From the NCBI GenBank assembly GCA_008477525.1, contig SPDT01000007.1, positions 744,001 to 808,000 on the forward strand: a stretch of DNA of 64,000 nt, written 5' to 3'. Position numbers and translations under genes: made by a program. The stretch comes from Hypomyces perniciosus. Lineage: Eukaryota > Ascomycota > Sordariomycetes > Hypocreales > Hypocreaceae. Positions 21,431 through 33,756 of this stretch are shown in pieces. The notes beneath the pieces are model-generated. The model saw nothing but the letters and a program-made list of their open reading frames with translations, was not told the DNA's origin and did not search any database. Position 1 is the first letter of the stretch, and each line of letters starts with the position of its first letter.

Positions 21431-22861
21431 TAGTGTTTTTGCCCTTGCTTCATGTTCTGCTTGGCTGCAAGAAAAAGGACCACCGGCAATGACTGTATCC
21501 CTTGTCGTCTTTTCTTTCGCTGTTGACATACTGACTCTTCTCATCTTACTGTGCTCGCATACTGACACTGCTTCAATTAATGATTATATTTTATGGCACC
21601 TTGCCATTCTAACACTCATACAGGCGGATCAGGTCAGGCCTTGGTTCCCTCCCACAGCATGGAGTAGGTGCTTCGATTTTAGTTTTAGCATAGTTGGCAA
21701 ATATCACATGTTTGTACAGATCCATGATTTCTCCTCGAAGTATTGGAGCCAGGAGTTCTGAGTCCCTGCTTCTGAACCGATATCACAGCTGCTGCGGTCA
21801 CCACGTCATATAGGCTTGCTTCTCAATATCCCTAAAATAAGCCCCTGGCACTAATGTTGCCTTTTTCTGCAATTACTTCGTCCTATTTCTCAACTCCGGG
21901 GGAATCTTCCACATATAAGCGGCGATATCGCGAGACCCATTTACTGAACGAGATGAAGGGTCGGGTATTCAACATCGAGCTCAGCCCACAGAACTCAACC
22001 CTTTTTGATAGCCACCACCAGCACGGGGGAAGACGAGCTATTCCAGTCCATCAGAGAGGTACTTTCCCAGTATCCATAAGCAAGCCAAGAATCTGACAAT
22101 TTCTAAGTCATCTCTGTATTCCGGTACATGAATGAACCGGCAGTCCTGCTACGCATCCGAGCCAACCACCGAGCCCTTCGCGCGGCCTCGTAGACGGTCA
22201 GGGGATTGAGAAACGTTTTGTTGGCGTATTGGCAGTGGGTAAACCTAGCAATATGATACCCATTTGTGAATGGTGGTCTACTCCTGTCCCGTTACGCTCG
22301 GCGGAACGATTCGCAGCCCACTCCCTAAATCGGTTCCGAATATCATCCTCGGACGCGCCTTCTAGGCTGGGATCCTCAATTACAGTGTACATTAGGTACT
22401 GAGAAAGCAGCTCTTTTCGGCCCTGTGAGTCCAAGTTGTTTTGTACTTGATCGTTTATTTCATCCATGAGTCTCTGCCATGCGGCGTCATCAGAGTACGT
22501 GCCCCCATATTCGGTAGCCCGTTTCTTCCATTTTACCAATCATAGAGCTAGAGGGTCTACGCTTTAGAAGAAAAACGGTGCTGAGCTGGGTAATCGACAC
22601 TAGCGTGAGTGGTTGATATCCGCTCATCTGTGCTGTTGAGTGTGGGATTATGTGGGTGAATCTAAACAAGAGGTGACTGAAGAGGAAGGTTTTCGCGTGT
22701 GTGCTTGGGCCATATATATATATATATATATCAATAACATTGCTCCTTTATTAAAACCATTCTGAAGGCAGGCTGTTTAATGTCTTGATACCACATATAA
22801 ATCAAGAATGCTATGGAAATGAGTTATATCCTGATCATTTTGGGTAAATCGTATCGCATTC
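21431..22861. other. Intergenic with one weak minus-strand ORF
   Basis: A 113-codon minus frame at 22198-22539 (K-K-R-A-T-E-Y-G-G-T-Y and D-E-I-N-D-Q-V-Q-N-N-L-D) looks hydrophilic and protein-like but has no ATG and no recognisable domain. It could be a fragment of a decayed gene. Nothing else is supported in 21431-22197 or 22540-22861. Confidence 0.3.
22712..22731. repeat. (TA)n microsatellite
   Basis: Ten consecutive AT/TA units form a simple repeat. Confidence 0.95.
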
Positions 22862-23984
22862 CTACAAAGTTTCATCTTGTATTTCTCCTTCTCCTTCTCC
22901 TTCTTTTTTTCCATCATCATCATCGTCTTCCTGTTTCTCTAAAGCTATTCCCTCAAGGTTGCTGAAGATACATTGCGCCTTACCCGACAAGGCCACTAAC
23001 TCAAGTCGAAGGGGACAACAATCCCTGGCTTCGCACATATGTCCGTGATCTGTCTTAGAGCATTCAAACCGGAAAATAATCTGACTTATGGAGCATGTGT
23101 CGAACGGCCCTATAGAGGGCCAAAGTTCACACCGCCGCATAACAGAAAAGAATCCTGCCACCCTGGAGTTAGAAGTACATTGCTTTTCAAATAGATTTGT
23201 ATTGTCACACGGATGACATCTCTTTGCAACATTAGGGAGAATTATGTAACAGTCCGGACAGATTCTCCCGGTCATGCGATACCGTGTCCCATCTTTGCGC
23301 AATCTACCTTCAGAAGATTGGAGTTCCCACTGCAATCTTTGCGATGTACTAGCAATTTGGAGTGAAAGTTGACCTGCCAGTTGTTAGATTGATATTGTAT
23401 GAAAGAAGCATCGCTGGTAAAAGGGCGAGTGTTTTATGCTTCTTCCAAATAGGGGCGAAACCAGGTACTAATCGCCTCGCAATCATTGTGGTTGCAAAAG
23501 AGAGGCTGGGTGAGCGGAACATGTATGCGGCTAACAAAATATACCCCAAATCTTCTACCGAGTAAGCTGCAGTGGTAACGCAGCACCAGTTTCTAATCCA
23601 CGGTGTCAGGGCCGCATTGCAGTCGTACTTGTCAGAATGAATAGCAAGTGATGCGATGGTTTCCGGATCCATAAAAGTTGGTATCTGAGCATTCTGGTGG
23701 TGGAAAATACGGAGTAATAGCTCCATCACCTTGGGATTGTCTTCTCCTAGGGTGATGGTTGAGCGATTTTCACGTCGGAGCTGTGCTCCCTCCTTGAAGT
23801 TCGGGCCAAACATCTTCGAGAAAACTGGTGATGCTAGGGAAAGGACTTTAGAAGACGCAATAAAGCCACTGCCAGTGCCGCATGAGGGCTTAATAACAAG
23901 GATTATATCGCCGTCGGGGTCAAGCGGTGTCAGCTCAACAGCTTCCTCATTCTTTTCGACCTTCTTCTCGCTTGAGAGATTCAT
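22862..23984 (-). CDS. BTB/POZ-domain protein, junction unresolved
   Basis: The first frame (23984-23349) opens with a charged leader and a BTB/POZ domain at about residues 25-130: D-I-I-L-V-I, F-I-A-S-S-K-V-L-S-L-A-S-P-V-F-S-K-M-F, then an I-F-H-H-Q-N region. BTB domains mediate dimerisation and cullin-3 contacts. A second minus frame (23335-22862) looks like the rest of the protein, with Cys/His-rich segments (I-C-P-D-C, C-H-P-C) and an acidic Glu/Gly tail. The only GT donor near the junction (GTCAAC at 23373) does not restore the frame with an intron of normal size. Either a frameshift exists near 23340-23373 or the second frame is a decayed segment. Confidence 0.65.
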
Positions 23985-24996
23985 GCCCCATTCTTGATCA
24001 TGATGACTGGCTTATGAGAGAAAACCCGTATTAGAGAAGGAGGTGAGATGAGATTTTGAATTGAAATGGGCAGAAAATTGACGATTCATGCTTCGACCAA
24101 GATATTGAAGAATGGCGTCATTGTAACGTAAATCTGACAGCTCAATAGAGGAGATACGTGCAGAAAGAGGTGCCATTGGACCACCAGTCGAGGGCGCTCG
24201 ACGGGCCGGGCTTAATCTGTACTCGATACAGCAGCAGTATCTTCGTCAGTATTGAGTGCACGGCACGCCGGAAGGCGGGGGATACACAGTGGCCTCGAGG
24301 ATCTGGTAGAGTTCCAAGCGGAAGGGAAAGAAGCCGGCGTACGCTGGCCTCTTATGTGGAGGTGTGCATTTACGAGTTAGATACAAGATGGACTTTTGCG
24401 AAGAAACTTTCAGGCAGGTATCTCTCCGGTTGAATATATCACCAATCGCCGGGGGTTCACCAACTATTCGAAGTCGAACCAATGTTGCATTTTATACAAT
24501 AAGACTAACAAAATTCCACCCACTTTTCTTAAGAAACAGCTACCCAAGGAGTGCGAAACTTCATCACGCCCACGGTAGCACCAAGTAGATATGTCTATGC
24601 CAGCGACTAACTACTGTATGCGGGGAACTATAGCATTGGAATTCCGAATCTAGGTCAGTTAGCAGGAATCGTCGCAGATTCCATAGAGCCGGAGGTTCGT
24701 TGTGGAGGGTCAGGAACTCGGTTTAAGCGTCGTAGCAAATGCGTCAAGGTGGTGTAGTTTGTTCAGGAAACGGCTTTCTGAGTGTTGTTTTTTGGGCTGG
24801 CTGGTTTCCCTTCAGAACACATCAAACGAGTCAGACAGTTCCGCTTTTTACAGCATGATGGATATCACTTATAAACAGATGCATGATCTAATTGGTGATA
24901 AAGCCGGAACAACAAGTGATAATGATGCTAGCTAGAAAAGAAGTACAGCCTATTTATCTTCGGGCACTAAGCAACAAATAGTCCAAGGTGTGGGTG
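23985..24996. other. Intergenic, no gene recognised
   Basis: No domain or RNA gene is visible. The short frames at 24158, 24364 and 24702 have no family resemblance. Confidence 0.45.
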
Positions 24997-26138
24997 CTAA
25001 GTCTCAAGCAATGTAACAGCATGAATGTGGCTGTGGAGGAAAGATATGACTATCCAGTAACCTTCCTTTGCACCGTTACCAAGAAAAACAGAACCTTGCA
25101 CCAGAAGCTGATATGGACCATTGGGGATCATTAGACATATAAGATGGCTTGATGGGAGAGTTTGACCCTTAGAGTGTACCTTCTCTTGCGGCAGACTAAA
25201 AATCGACATCGTATAGAGGCGCGCTCGTTACGTTCGTGACTAGAAGGGCTTCCGTTGAGGCATCCCCGAGAGACATCGGCAAACCTAGTTTCGACTTTCC
25301 ATTTACCTCTCTAACGCAGTTGGCCCTCTGCAGACCGTGATGAGTACAAGGGATGCACTCGAAGAACCGCTTGGGTATACAGCGTATCGAATCTGCCAAA
25401 TCATACAGCAAGACAACACGAGAAAGCAACTTGCAGCTATGGAGGCCTTGGGCATAACCAGGGGGCCAAAGGTCCTTTGACAATAGGCCTCCCCATGATG
25501 TCGCTGTACAAAGCTTGATAGCTTGCTTAAGATCTCAGGGCGCATGTGAGAAAACGAGACGAGCCCACTAAGCGTAAAGGACATCTCCTCCACTAACAAA
25601 GGAAGTCGTGGCGTCTTGAAGTTGCGAATATCTTTCAGGGCATCTTCTTGTAAAGAAGCAGTGGAAGGCGGCGGGACGCAGACTGCTCGATCTACGTGCG
25701 AATAGGTACCTATGTATTTTCCGGCCGGTGAGTTTCATAAGATAGAGCTACAACTGTACCATCATGAAAGGCCATCACGTGAAGGGCCACTTGAGTGAGG
25801 TCTACACCCACGTAATCCCCTGTTGTTTTGGAATCAAAAATGACGGATGGTTGAACTTTCTCTGTGGTTGTGGGGGTTTGAGATCCAATTGGATGATCCT
25901 TCATGTTCATATCATACCCTTCTGTAGAGAGGATGATGGCTGACGGAAGGGCGCACAATCCGCTCCACAGCTTCTCAGGATCGAGAGAGCCATCGAAGAC
26001 GAGAATCCCGCAGATCACCAATGATTGCATGAATAGAGCTCCATTGTAGCGGTGGAAGGGAATAACTTTCGGGGCCGAGTCGTTAGCGGAGGTCGAAATT
26101 TTAATCAGAATCCACAATCGGTGTAGTCTTCTCAACAC
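24997..26138 (-). pseudogene. Decayed BAHD/trichothecene-acetyltransferase-like gene
   Basis: The upstream piece (26138-25710) matches the N-terminal region of fungal acyltransferases related to trichothecene 3-O-acetyltransferase: F-D-M/D-M-N-M-K-D-H-P-I-G-S, then D-L-T-Q-V-A-L-H-V-M-A-F-H-D-G-T-V-V-A-L-S. The expected catalytic H-x-x-x-D reads H-R-P-E-N and the frame ends. About 50 residues after it are missing. Downstream pieces in other frames (25599-25303, 25483-25196, 25209-24997) retain L-Y-D-V-D-F and a terminal E-G-Y-W-I motif typical of the C-terminal half. Several frameshifts and a lost catalytic Asp make it non-functional. Confidence 0.7.
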
Positions 26139-27550
26139 TTGCTCTAATGTTAATTGTCGAGCGCACTGTATAATGGTGGTGAAGCGAGGTACAGTTGATG
26201 ATTAAGAGATTCACTGGCACCTCCCAAGGATCCTCTCGCAGTGTTTACTTGTCTGATATCTCCTGGCCAGGGGATTTGGAAAAGAATCACAAAGGGTCAG
26301 TTGATGTATCAGTTGATGGGCTACTAGTGTCGTTGGTGAGTTACTTTTTTGAGCCACATGATTTATGATCCCTGCTGTAAAACCAAAAGTGTACTAAACT
26401 TGGCCGCACCATTCTTGTTCTTCTATCTATTGCATTAAGATTATTTCAGCTCAGTTTCACCTGTCATGTGATGCTGTGCGTGGCGAGCTATACTGAACAT
26501 GGTAGAAACACGACGTGAGTTGAGTACTCCGTACAATGTTTCTTTTGCAATACTGCCGAGAGATGGTTCCGGTTGATATGGTCATTAAACAGCTGATTTC
26601 CCATGTTGCCTTTGAATCCTGCGGCTGTGTCCATGCTGTGCGGCATTAAGGGCCGGCACTATAACGAGCAGTTTTCCAATGCAGCGGCCAAACTTCGACG
26701 ATGGCGGTGGGGGCGTGCAAAGGTTCTGTGGTGTGACGACCATTGGAAATCAGAGAGCCTTTGCATATTAGCCAGGGTATTCGTCATCACAGGCTGCTCA
26801 TTCACATTTGAGGAGAATAAGTCGGAGTTCATTTGGGGTAGAATGAGCGCCCCTCTGGCAGTGTAGGAATCGTTCGGTCGATGGAATTGTGGCAGGTCGC
26901 GAGAAGACACTCGTGTCCTTAATTGGTCAGATGATTTCTCGGGCAGACGGGCTACCAACCTATTTTACATGGTTTCTGTGTACTCCGTAGATCAGGGTGT
27001 TCTGAAAAGGAACTGTTGTAGATGACCTCACACGCTAGAGTAGCGATCTATCTCAGTTGATGGTGCAAGGAGAGATCCGCGATCGCGGGCCCTGGCCCTG
27101 GCCCTATAGAAAATCCCCGCGTGTACCACTGATTCACCAGGGGAAAGATCGTTACTCTGGACCTCTCATCCCATTCATCTGAAGGTGAGCGTCGACGCAT
27201 CCTCGCTCTCCACACCTGTCCTTAGTTACGAATGTCGATCCTGTCACGTTACGTAAATGATGTCAATTTAATTAGCTGCTGTGTAATACCTCATAAGACA
27301 GTACGGAGTACATCCCTGCGAGCTACAGCCAACCTGTCTCAACTGCATTAAAGGGATTGTGTGTACTTCGTACTCCGTACGTAGCACTAGTAGTACAACA
27401 CGCATTCGAGACATGTCTCGGACATAGAAAAGGAGCAATGCAGTTCTCCCTTTAAATCGCCTCATTCTCACTGTACTCCATAAATCCTCTGTCGCTCGCA
27501 TTCCACCATCGTCGCCACACCGTTGCAAGCTCCCTCTGGCAAACCTCAAC
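26139..27550. other. Intergenic region upstream of the MFS gene
   Basis: No gene is recognised in 1.4 kb. It holds four TACTCCGTA-type motifs (26525, 26981, 27302, 27371), an unusual density in the promoter side of the MFS gene, and a short CCTGGC tandem near 27090. Confidence 0.5.
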
Positions 27551-29422
27551 ATGGAAGCGCCGTTAGCAACTCTGTCTCCTTCAGGTCCCAAGTTCAAAAC
27601 CGTTACTGTTAAGCCATGGCGCTTCTGGATGCTCACCTTTGGGTAATGAATTCCGTCGTTTTGAGGGCCCTCAACATGAGTCTAATCAACATGGTGCCTT
27701 TAGAATCTACATCGGCCTGTTCCTCTCCATGATGGACACATCAATAGTTGCATCTAGTTTGCACACCATTTCCGTTGAATTTAGTGTTTTCATATCAGTC
27801 AACTGGGTTGCACTAGCCTATACGTTGGCTGAGTGTAGCTGTGCTGTTGTCTTTGCCCGTATATCTGATATCATTGGTCGCCGTAATGCATGGCTTGGAG
27901 CGATGCTTCTATTCTTTGCATTTTCTTTAGCATGTGGCTTTGCCCAGAACTTGGATCAGTTAGTTGCCTTCCGAACTCTGCAGGGTATCGGTGGCGCAGG
28001 TACGCACATAACTCCCATAACCACATCAAATTCGCGGGATTCAACGCCAACACTCGCCATTAGGTCTCTATTCCATGACCACTGTCATCATGCCGGATGT
28101 TTGTCCTCACCACCTCCTAGAATACGCAATTGGCCTTGGTGGAGTTGTTATCATGGTCGCCTGTGTCGCTGGCCCTATTGTTGGTGGCATTCTTACTCAA
28201 TATGCCACTTGGAGATGGATATTCTGGATCAAGTACGTATCCCTCATAAGTTCGATATCTATTGACTAATCAGATTAGTGGTCCAATTTGTGTCGTGTCT
28301 GTAATATTTTTCCTCCTGTTCTGGCCAAAGGCGGAAGATATGCTTCCTGTCGCCCGACGGCCATGGAGGTCATTCGACTATATAGGCTCCATCCTCCTTA
28401 TTGCTGCCTCTGTGCTTACTGTGTTCGCATTTCAGAATGTAGGAGTCTCTACATCCAACATCTGGGATACTGCTATCTTCATCGCTCCCCTCGTTACTGG
28501 CTTGGTATCTTGGTTGGCGCTCTTGGCTTGGGAATACGTGGTGGAGTATCGAACCACCCGTCACATCATGCCTACCTTTCCGCTTTCACTATTTCGTAAC
28601 CGGTTTTATGGGTCCGGAGCTATAACTACTCTCTTCTTAGGATTCCCGCTCTATCTTCTCGTATTCTCGGTTCCTCCTAGGGCCCAGTTAGTGAGCGGGA
28701 AAAGCGCCCTAATCGGCGCACTCATGTTGTTACCGATGCTAGGGATGAGCGCTTTGGCCTGCGTTATTGCCGCTGGAGTTAACGCAAAAAGGAATTACCT
28801 TTTTGAAACTCAGCTTACAGGAGCAGCCTTGTCGCTTCTAGGATGTGCTCTCCTCGCAACTATCTCGGACTTAGGAGATGATAGCAAGTTACTCGGATAT
28901 CTTATCTTTCCCGGTCTTGGTAGCGGGCTCTCACTCTGTGCGGCGACGGTTCTAACGGGGTTAGAAATTCCTCCTAGCAACTATGGTATGTCTTAACATG
29001 TTTACCCTCGGGTCCTTGACTAACGGTATATCACAGCACCTGCACAGGCAATTATATCCCAGGGTAGAGTTCTGGGAGGGAGTTTTGGCATTGCTGTGAC
29101 ATCTATATTTTTGCACAATGAAGTTATTAAGCTGGTTGGTGGCCCCATCCCACCTCAACTGGCAGTTTTGCTGGGAGACGCGGAGTCGAAGCTCCCAAGC
29201 CATCTACAGCATCTTGTAAGGCAAGCATGCTCGGAGGCTTTCCGGAATTGCATGATTGTATCAGCAGTCATTTCCGGGGCGGCTGTTTTGTTAACACTCT
29301 TGGGCTACCAGCGTACCCATGGCAATACCAAGCAGCAGCGGCTGGACTTGATCCGAGAGGATGAACTCAAGAGATGGGCTGATGAAGAAACAAGCGATAG
29401 TCGACGCAAATCCCAGGAGTGA
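27551..29422 (+). CDS. MFS drug/metabolite exporter, DHA2 type, 549 aa
   Basis: There are five exons: 27551-27642, 27704-27999, 28064-28232, 28279-28985 and 29037-29422. Exon sum is 1650 nt with no stop. The joined protein has the 14-helix DHA2 layout. Signature motifs are M-M-D-T-S-I-V at helix 1, the helix 2-3 loop A-R-I-S-D-I-I-G-R-R-N and the antiporter motif C, G-P-I-V-G-G, in helix 5. Such proteins sit in the plasma membrane and export toxic compounds or own metabolites by proton antiport. The neighbouring amidohydrolase and Zn2Cys6 regulator suggest a small co-functional group, though the substrate cannot be inferred. The promoter side contains several TACTCCGTA motifs. Confidence 0.92.
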
Positions 29423-29562
29423 AATCCGGGTTGCAAACATGATGATGCCGTTGCAGGAGTTGGATCATCAGCTTTGATGTAATGGGGGTTCTGGTCGAAT
29501 ATAGTCGAATACAAAGCTGTTGTATATACCATCTAGATGGCGTTGCTCATAGTCTCCAAACG

Positions 29563-31002
29563 TCAGCATGCGTCTGCCCCAACCTTCTCTTTCCAATCCC
29601 TCTTAACATCTTCCAACAGACCCTTTGTACACAGAACATCCATCCCCACGCCAGCGAGCCCTTTCGCAACTCTCAAAGTCCTCTCGTACGCATCCATCGT
29701 TCCCGCGGCTTCAGCAAACTCCGGGTTGTGCGGGCCTTGTCCCAGTGGCCCGGGTTGAATAAAAAATGCGACGCTCAGACTTGGCATCGCGTGGCTGATG
29801 TCACCCTGATCAGTGCTCGCCTGCGTCTTCCCTCGTATCTCGTCAACATCTTGATCTTCTGCAATCGTCTTTGGCGGGCTGAGCGCATTAAAGTAGCACG
29901 TGTATGATCGCGCCATCGGACGATTCGGTACGTGGTTCTTGTATCCCCGGCGTTCAGTGACGACCAGCTTTGCCCCTGTCGCCAAAGCTCCGGCCTCGAA
30001 GCAATCGTATACCTTTTTCTTCAGCTCCTCGAGACGTTTCTGCGTGTCTGACCGGACGACAAAGATTCCTGCAGCGTAAGCATGAATGATGTTGGGAGCT
30101 ACACCCCCGTCTGTGATGTACCCTTGGATTCTGTCCTCGGGCATGATCTGCTGTCTCAGCGCTGAGATGTTGTTATATCCTGCAATGAGAGCGTCCAAGG
30201 CATTGATCCCAAGCCACGGGTTTGCTGCAGCGTGTGCCTCGCGACCAAAGTACTCGACTTTGAACTGCAGGTACGAGGTCGTACGCATCAAGGCTGCGTC
30301 AGGGGTTATGCCCGGATGCGAAATAAGGCTGATGTCGACCTTGTGATCGGAATAGGCACCGGCGTTGAGTAGCTTAATCTTTCCTCCGCCGCCTAGCACC
30401 GCATCATCTCAGTCAGCATCCTCAGTCTAGTCAACCTGTGGGGACGACGGAGACAAGGTGGAGGGAGACACCGACCTTCCTCTGCCGGCGTACCAAACAA
30501 AACAACCTTGCCGGCGATTTTGTATTGCTTCATGACTTTGGCTGTTGCAACGGCGCCGAGAACAGACGCAGTTGCGATGAGGTTATGACCACAGGCATGG
30601 CCGATTCCCGGGAGACAATCTGTATACACAGAGTGAGCCCCAATACACACAATCACTCGTATCAGGGCACCCACCCATTTCGGCATTGAACGAGACGACG
30701 GGCCCCGCCCTTCCCGTATCAAAGACGGCGACCCACGCCGTCTCCATGCCGTATGCAGAAGGGGTCACAACCCATCCTTCTTGGGCCCTCACAAACCGCG
30801 TCAAGACATCATGCGCAATGAATTCCTTGAATCCCCTCTCTGGGTTATCGTGGATTTTCTTGTTTATGGGCCAGAATTCCGTGGCCCATCCGTCGACAGC
30901 CTGGTTGATGTCATCCAAGAACTCTGGCTTCTGTGACTGCTGGTCGAGGACATGGCTGTTTGGTACGATTACGAAGCCGTCAGCTTCGTCCATAGTCGTC
31001 AT
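29563..31002 (-). CDS. M20-family amidohydrolase/peptidase, 433 aa
   Basis: The three exons are 31002-30675, 30619-30476 and 30392-29563, with the sum divisible by three. The catalytic domain shows the metal-binding G-H-A-C-G-H-N, the acidic pair in A-E-E-G, and later H-A-A-A-N-P-W-L-G-I-N-A-L-D, typical of the M20D (PM20D2-like aminoacylase) branch. The central lid domain, G-I-F-V-V-R-S-D-T-Q, mediates dimerisation in the family. The C-terminal M-P-S-L-S-V-A-F-F-I-Q contributes to the active site. Expected activity is hydrolysis of an amide bond in N-acyl amino acids or dipeptides. No signal peptide is seen, so it is probably cytosolic. It is divergent from the regulator at 31749 and ends 140 bp from the MFS gene. 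Confidence 0.9.
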
Positions 31003-31748
31003 GGTAAAGGGGTAGCTTCAGTTGAATCTGTAGCCCAGGATGAGTTTGAACTGGGTGCAGGTGGAAATGCGAGTGGCTGGTCAAGGGGGGTCCAGACGAT
31101 TATCAATACATACTTTTCAGGGTAGCCTAGGGATTCCTTTGCCCAATCAATTTATGACTCTTGTATTTTCCCGGTGTTTAAATAATATTACTGCCTGTTT
31201 ATTTTCTGCTTCAACACTTTGTTTATCAAGCACCCCAAACCCACTCAGTCTTGTCATTGTGCTCCCTTCTACGAGTATCGATCCAAACTCCACGGGTAAT
31301 GCCTCAGGAAACAACCTACTACCAGCAATACTATTAATAGTACTTCGTAATAGTATTACTATTTCAAGAACGGCATTTCCCTGCATAAATGGGGAGGATG
31401 GCCAATCACGTGAATTCGTATGTGTCCATGGCGCGAACAGAAAGTCGCCGATTCGGTAGGCTGACAGCACAGGTTCTTGGCATTCTTCCAATCTTCATCA
31501 GACGGATTAGAAGACACGCATTGATATCTCAGAGCGCTTTCAGCCTCTGTGGGATCGCAATTGTGCGCGGAAAAACACATCGCCATTGCGCTGAATCCCA
31601 ATCCTATGAAACGTCGCTCGCTGGCGGGCAGAAAAGCGACATACCTCAGTTCCTGGCGCATTGTGATGCCTTCGTCCCCGCTGTGAATGCGCCTCTCTCG
31701 CGACAACAAGAGGAGCAACCGCATCATCACTGATTGACAGCGCTCGAA
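31003..31748. promoter_or_regulatory. Shared divergent promoter region
   Basis: This 746-bp space lies between the M20 gene and the Zn2Cys6 regulator. It contains an AT-rich near-palindrome at 31325-31365 (ATACTATTAATAGT then TACTTCGTA and AATAGTATTACT). Its position makes autoregulation and co-regulation by the regulator plausible, but no confirmed operator is seen. Confidence 0.5.
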
Positions 31749-33088
31749 ATGCACAATCTGCGGCACAAGACGAGACCCCATTCCTCTGATACTTCATCCA
31801 ATGACTCACACAAGCCATCGCCGCAGCAGAGCTCAGGCGCCGTAGCTCGCACTGCCGAAAAACCCACTGGCCGGCGAGGCCACTTCAAGTCCCGTCTGGG
31901 ATGCTTCAACTGCAAGAGAAGAAGGGTCAAATGCAACGAACTGCGGCCCTTTTGTTCCCCCTGCACCCGTCTCGGGCTGACATGCAGCTACCCGACGGCT
32001 TCTGCAACCTCTTCCGGACCACGTGCCGCCCTGTCGACCTTCACCCTCGAGGACCTCCGCTTCTATCACCAGTTCTTGATGGAGGCGTTTCCAACCCTTC
32101 CACTCAAGGCAAATGACGTGTGGATGCAAGCTGCGGCCATGTCGCACAGTGTGAGATGCCCGATTACTACTCGCCTTGTAGCCGTAAGCTTACATATAGC
32201 ATGTACGTCTTACAGTACGAGTTTCTTGCGCATGCATCTCTGGGACTTGGCGCGACACACCTCTCCCAGCATGGAAATGTAGACTACACTGCGCAGGCCC
32301 TGCAGCACCGGGTAACCGCTATCAAGCTGGTCAATGAGCAGCTTGCCAACCCGTCTACGAAACCAGCCGATGCAGATGCTCTGTTCGCCACAATCTTGTG
32401 TCTCCTCGCCCAGTCCTCTCTCATGCCAGACAGCATGATGGAATACCTGACTATAACGAGGGGTGGCAATCTCGTAATCACAAGCATTATTCCTGACTTG
32501 GAGACGACATCAGTCTTCAAAGGCCTCGCTATGGAGAGGCACATTGACTCGCTGGCGAAGCTTGTCTGCGAGCAACCCAAGGACTATGACATGATTGAAG
32601 GATTTCGGTCTTCAGTCATGCAGCTGGAGTCACTGTGCCGAAGCCAGAGTGAGTTGGTATACTGGGCGACTTTAATGAAGTCTATCACCTGCTCGCGCAC
32701 ATCCGGAGTTGAAGGTATGTTTTCGTGGCCCTCACCACTAAAGTCAGTCGTGCTCACCTCTTGTTGAATAGCCTGGACGGAATTTGTCGCACTGTACGTG
32801 ATGCCGAGCGGATTCGGCAACGACGATTACTTAGCATTCATCCACCCTACAAACTACATTGGCCACCTTCTCGTCATCCACATGTTTTTGCTCGATTACG
32901 TTTTGGGACAGTCTTTCATTGCGAAGAGCAATGAGCCCAAATTCCCTGGCCGGAAGAACATTATTATTTCCTGGGCTAGGAATCTGGCCGAGAGCCTTCC
33001 ACCAGAGTATCAACGATATATGGAATGGCCGCAACAGTACTGTGAGGTGCTTGCAAAGCGGGATGCCCGGTACTTGTTCACTCCGTAG
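31749..33088 (+). CDS. Zn2Cys6 transcription factor, 405 aa
   Basis: The three exons are 31749-32150, 32216-32714 and 32772-33088. The first ATG is at 31749 and lies in frame. The Zn2Cys6 cluster [14 protein letters not shown]...[11 protein letters not shown] is at about residues 50-80. A central region follows with [16 protein letters not shown], as in the sterol-uptake-control-like group of C6 proteins. The protein would bind DNA in the nucleus; acetate, sterol or local pathway control are all possible. It is divergent from the M20 gene and probably regulates it. Confidence 0.9.
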
Positions 33089-33534
33089 CTGAGTATGGAT
33101 AAAGAATGGCGAATTGGCGAATGCTATGACTACATTGAACCCAGGACTGGCCTTGGCCACTCTGGCGCGATTTCCACGACCACGGCCGCTGTTTGAGCGT
33201 TGAGTTGATGATGAAATCTGCAGCTGTGAGTGATGATCGCATGGCTAGAAAATGATGCAAGGAAATGTTGAATATGGAGGTCATGATGTGAGTATTGATA
33301 CACATGTACGATATGTTCATCTAGGACAGTTGAAGTGTCACGGTTCGAGCATCTGTCGGGCATTGACATATATGACATAATAAAGGCAATAGAATGCCGT
33401 CGACACAATTTGGAGTACCTAATATAAATTTAATGAGTCAACAGCTAAGTGAGGGGGGATCGGATTCTTCACGCTCGCCAATTACACCACTTGACTGACC
33501 AACCACACCCAGGTGGAAAAGAGCAAAAAAAGAA
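33089..33534. other. Intergenic, no gene recognised
   Basis: This is the 3' flank of the regulator. No feature is supported. Confidence 0.5.
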
Positions 33535-33595
33535 GGATCTGGCCAAGGATTGAACTCAGAGCCTCTCACAAACGGTGCTTTATTCAGTTACAGCG
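33535..33595 (-). pseudogene. Decayed tRNA-Pro fragment
   Basis: The minus strand aligns to the 3' half of the tRNA-Pro gene beside it, from the intron through the T-arm and acceptor stem. Most clear changes are C-to-T or G-to-A (CCCCGG to CCTTGG, GCGAG to GTGAG, GACCC to GATCC). That bias fits RIP. The 5' half is missing, so it cannot yield a tRNA. Confidence 0.75.
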
Positions 33596-33665
33596 TTTAA
33601 ATAAAGGCAAAAATGCTCAAATGCCAAAAAGAACAACTTCATCTCCAACAGAGACCAAGCAACCG

Positions 33666-33756
33666 GGTCTGGCCGGGGATTGAACCCGGGACCTCTCGCA
33701 AGCTGTGCTTCAGGGTGTTACCCTAAGCGAGAATCATACCACTAGACCACCAGACC
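33666..33756 (-). tRNA. tRNA-Pro(AGG) with intron
   Basis: The minus strand forms a full tRNA: acceptor GGTCTGG/CCAGACC, anticodon arm CTCGC-TTAGGG...T-GCGAG with anticodon AGG, and T-arm CCCGG-GTTCAAT-CCCGG region. An intron of about 20 nt follows position 37 and contains CCCTGA, complementary to the anticodon loop. It is identical over all 91 bases to the copy at 41074-41164. Confidence 0.95.
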
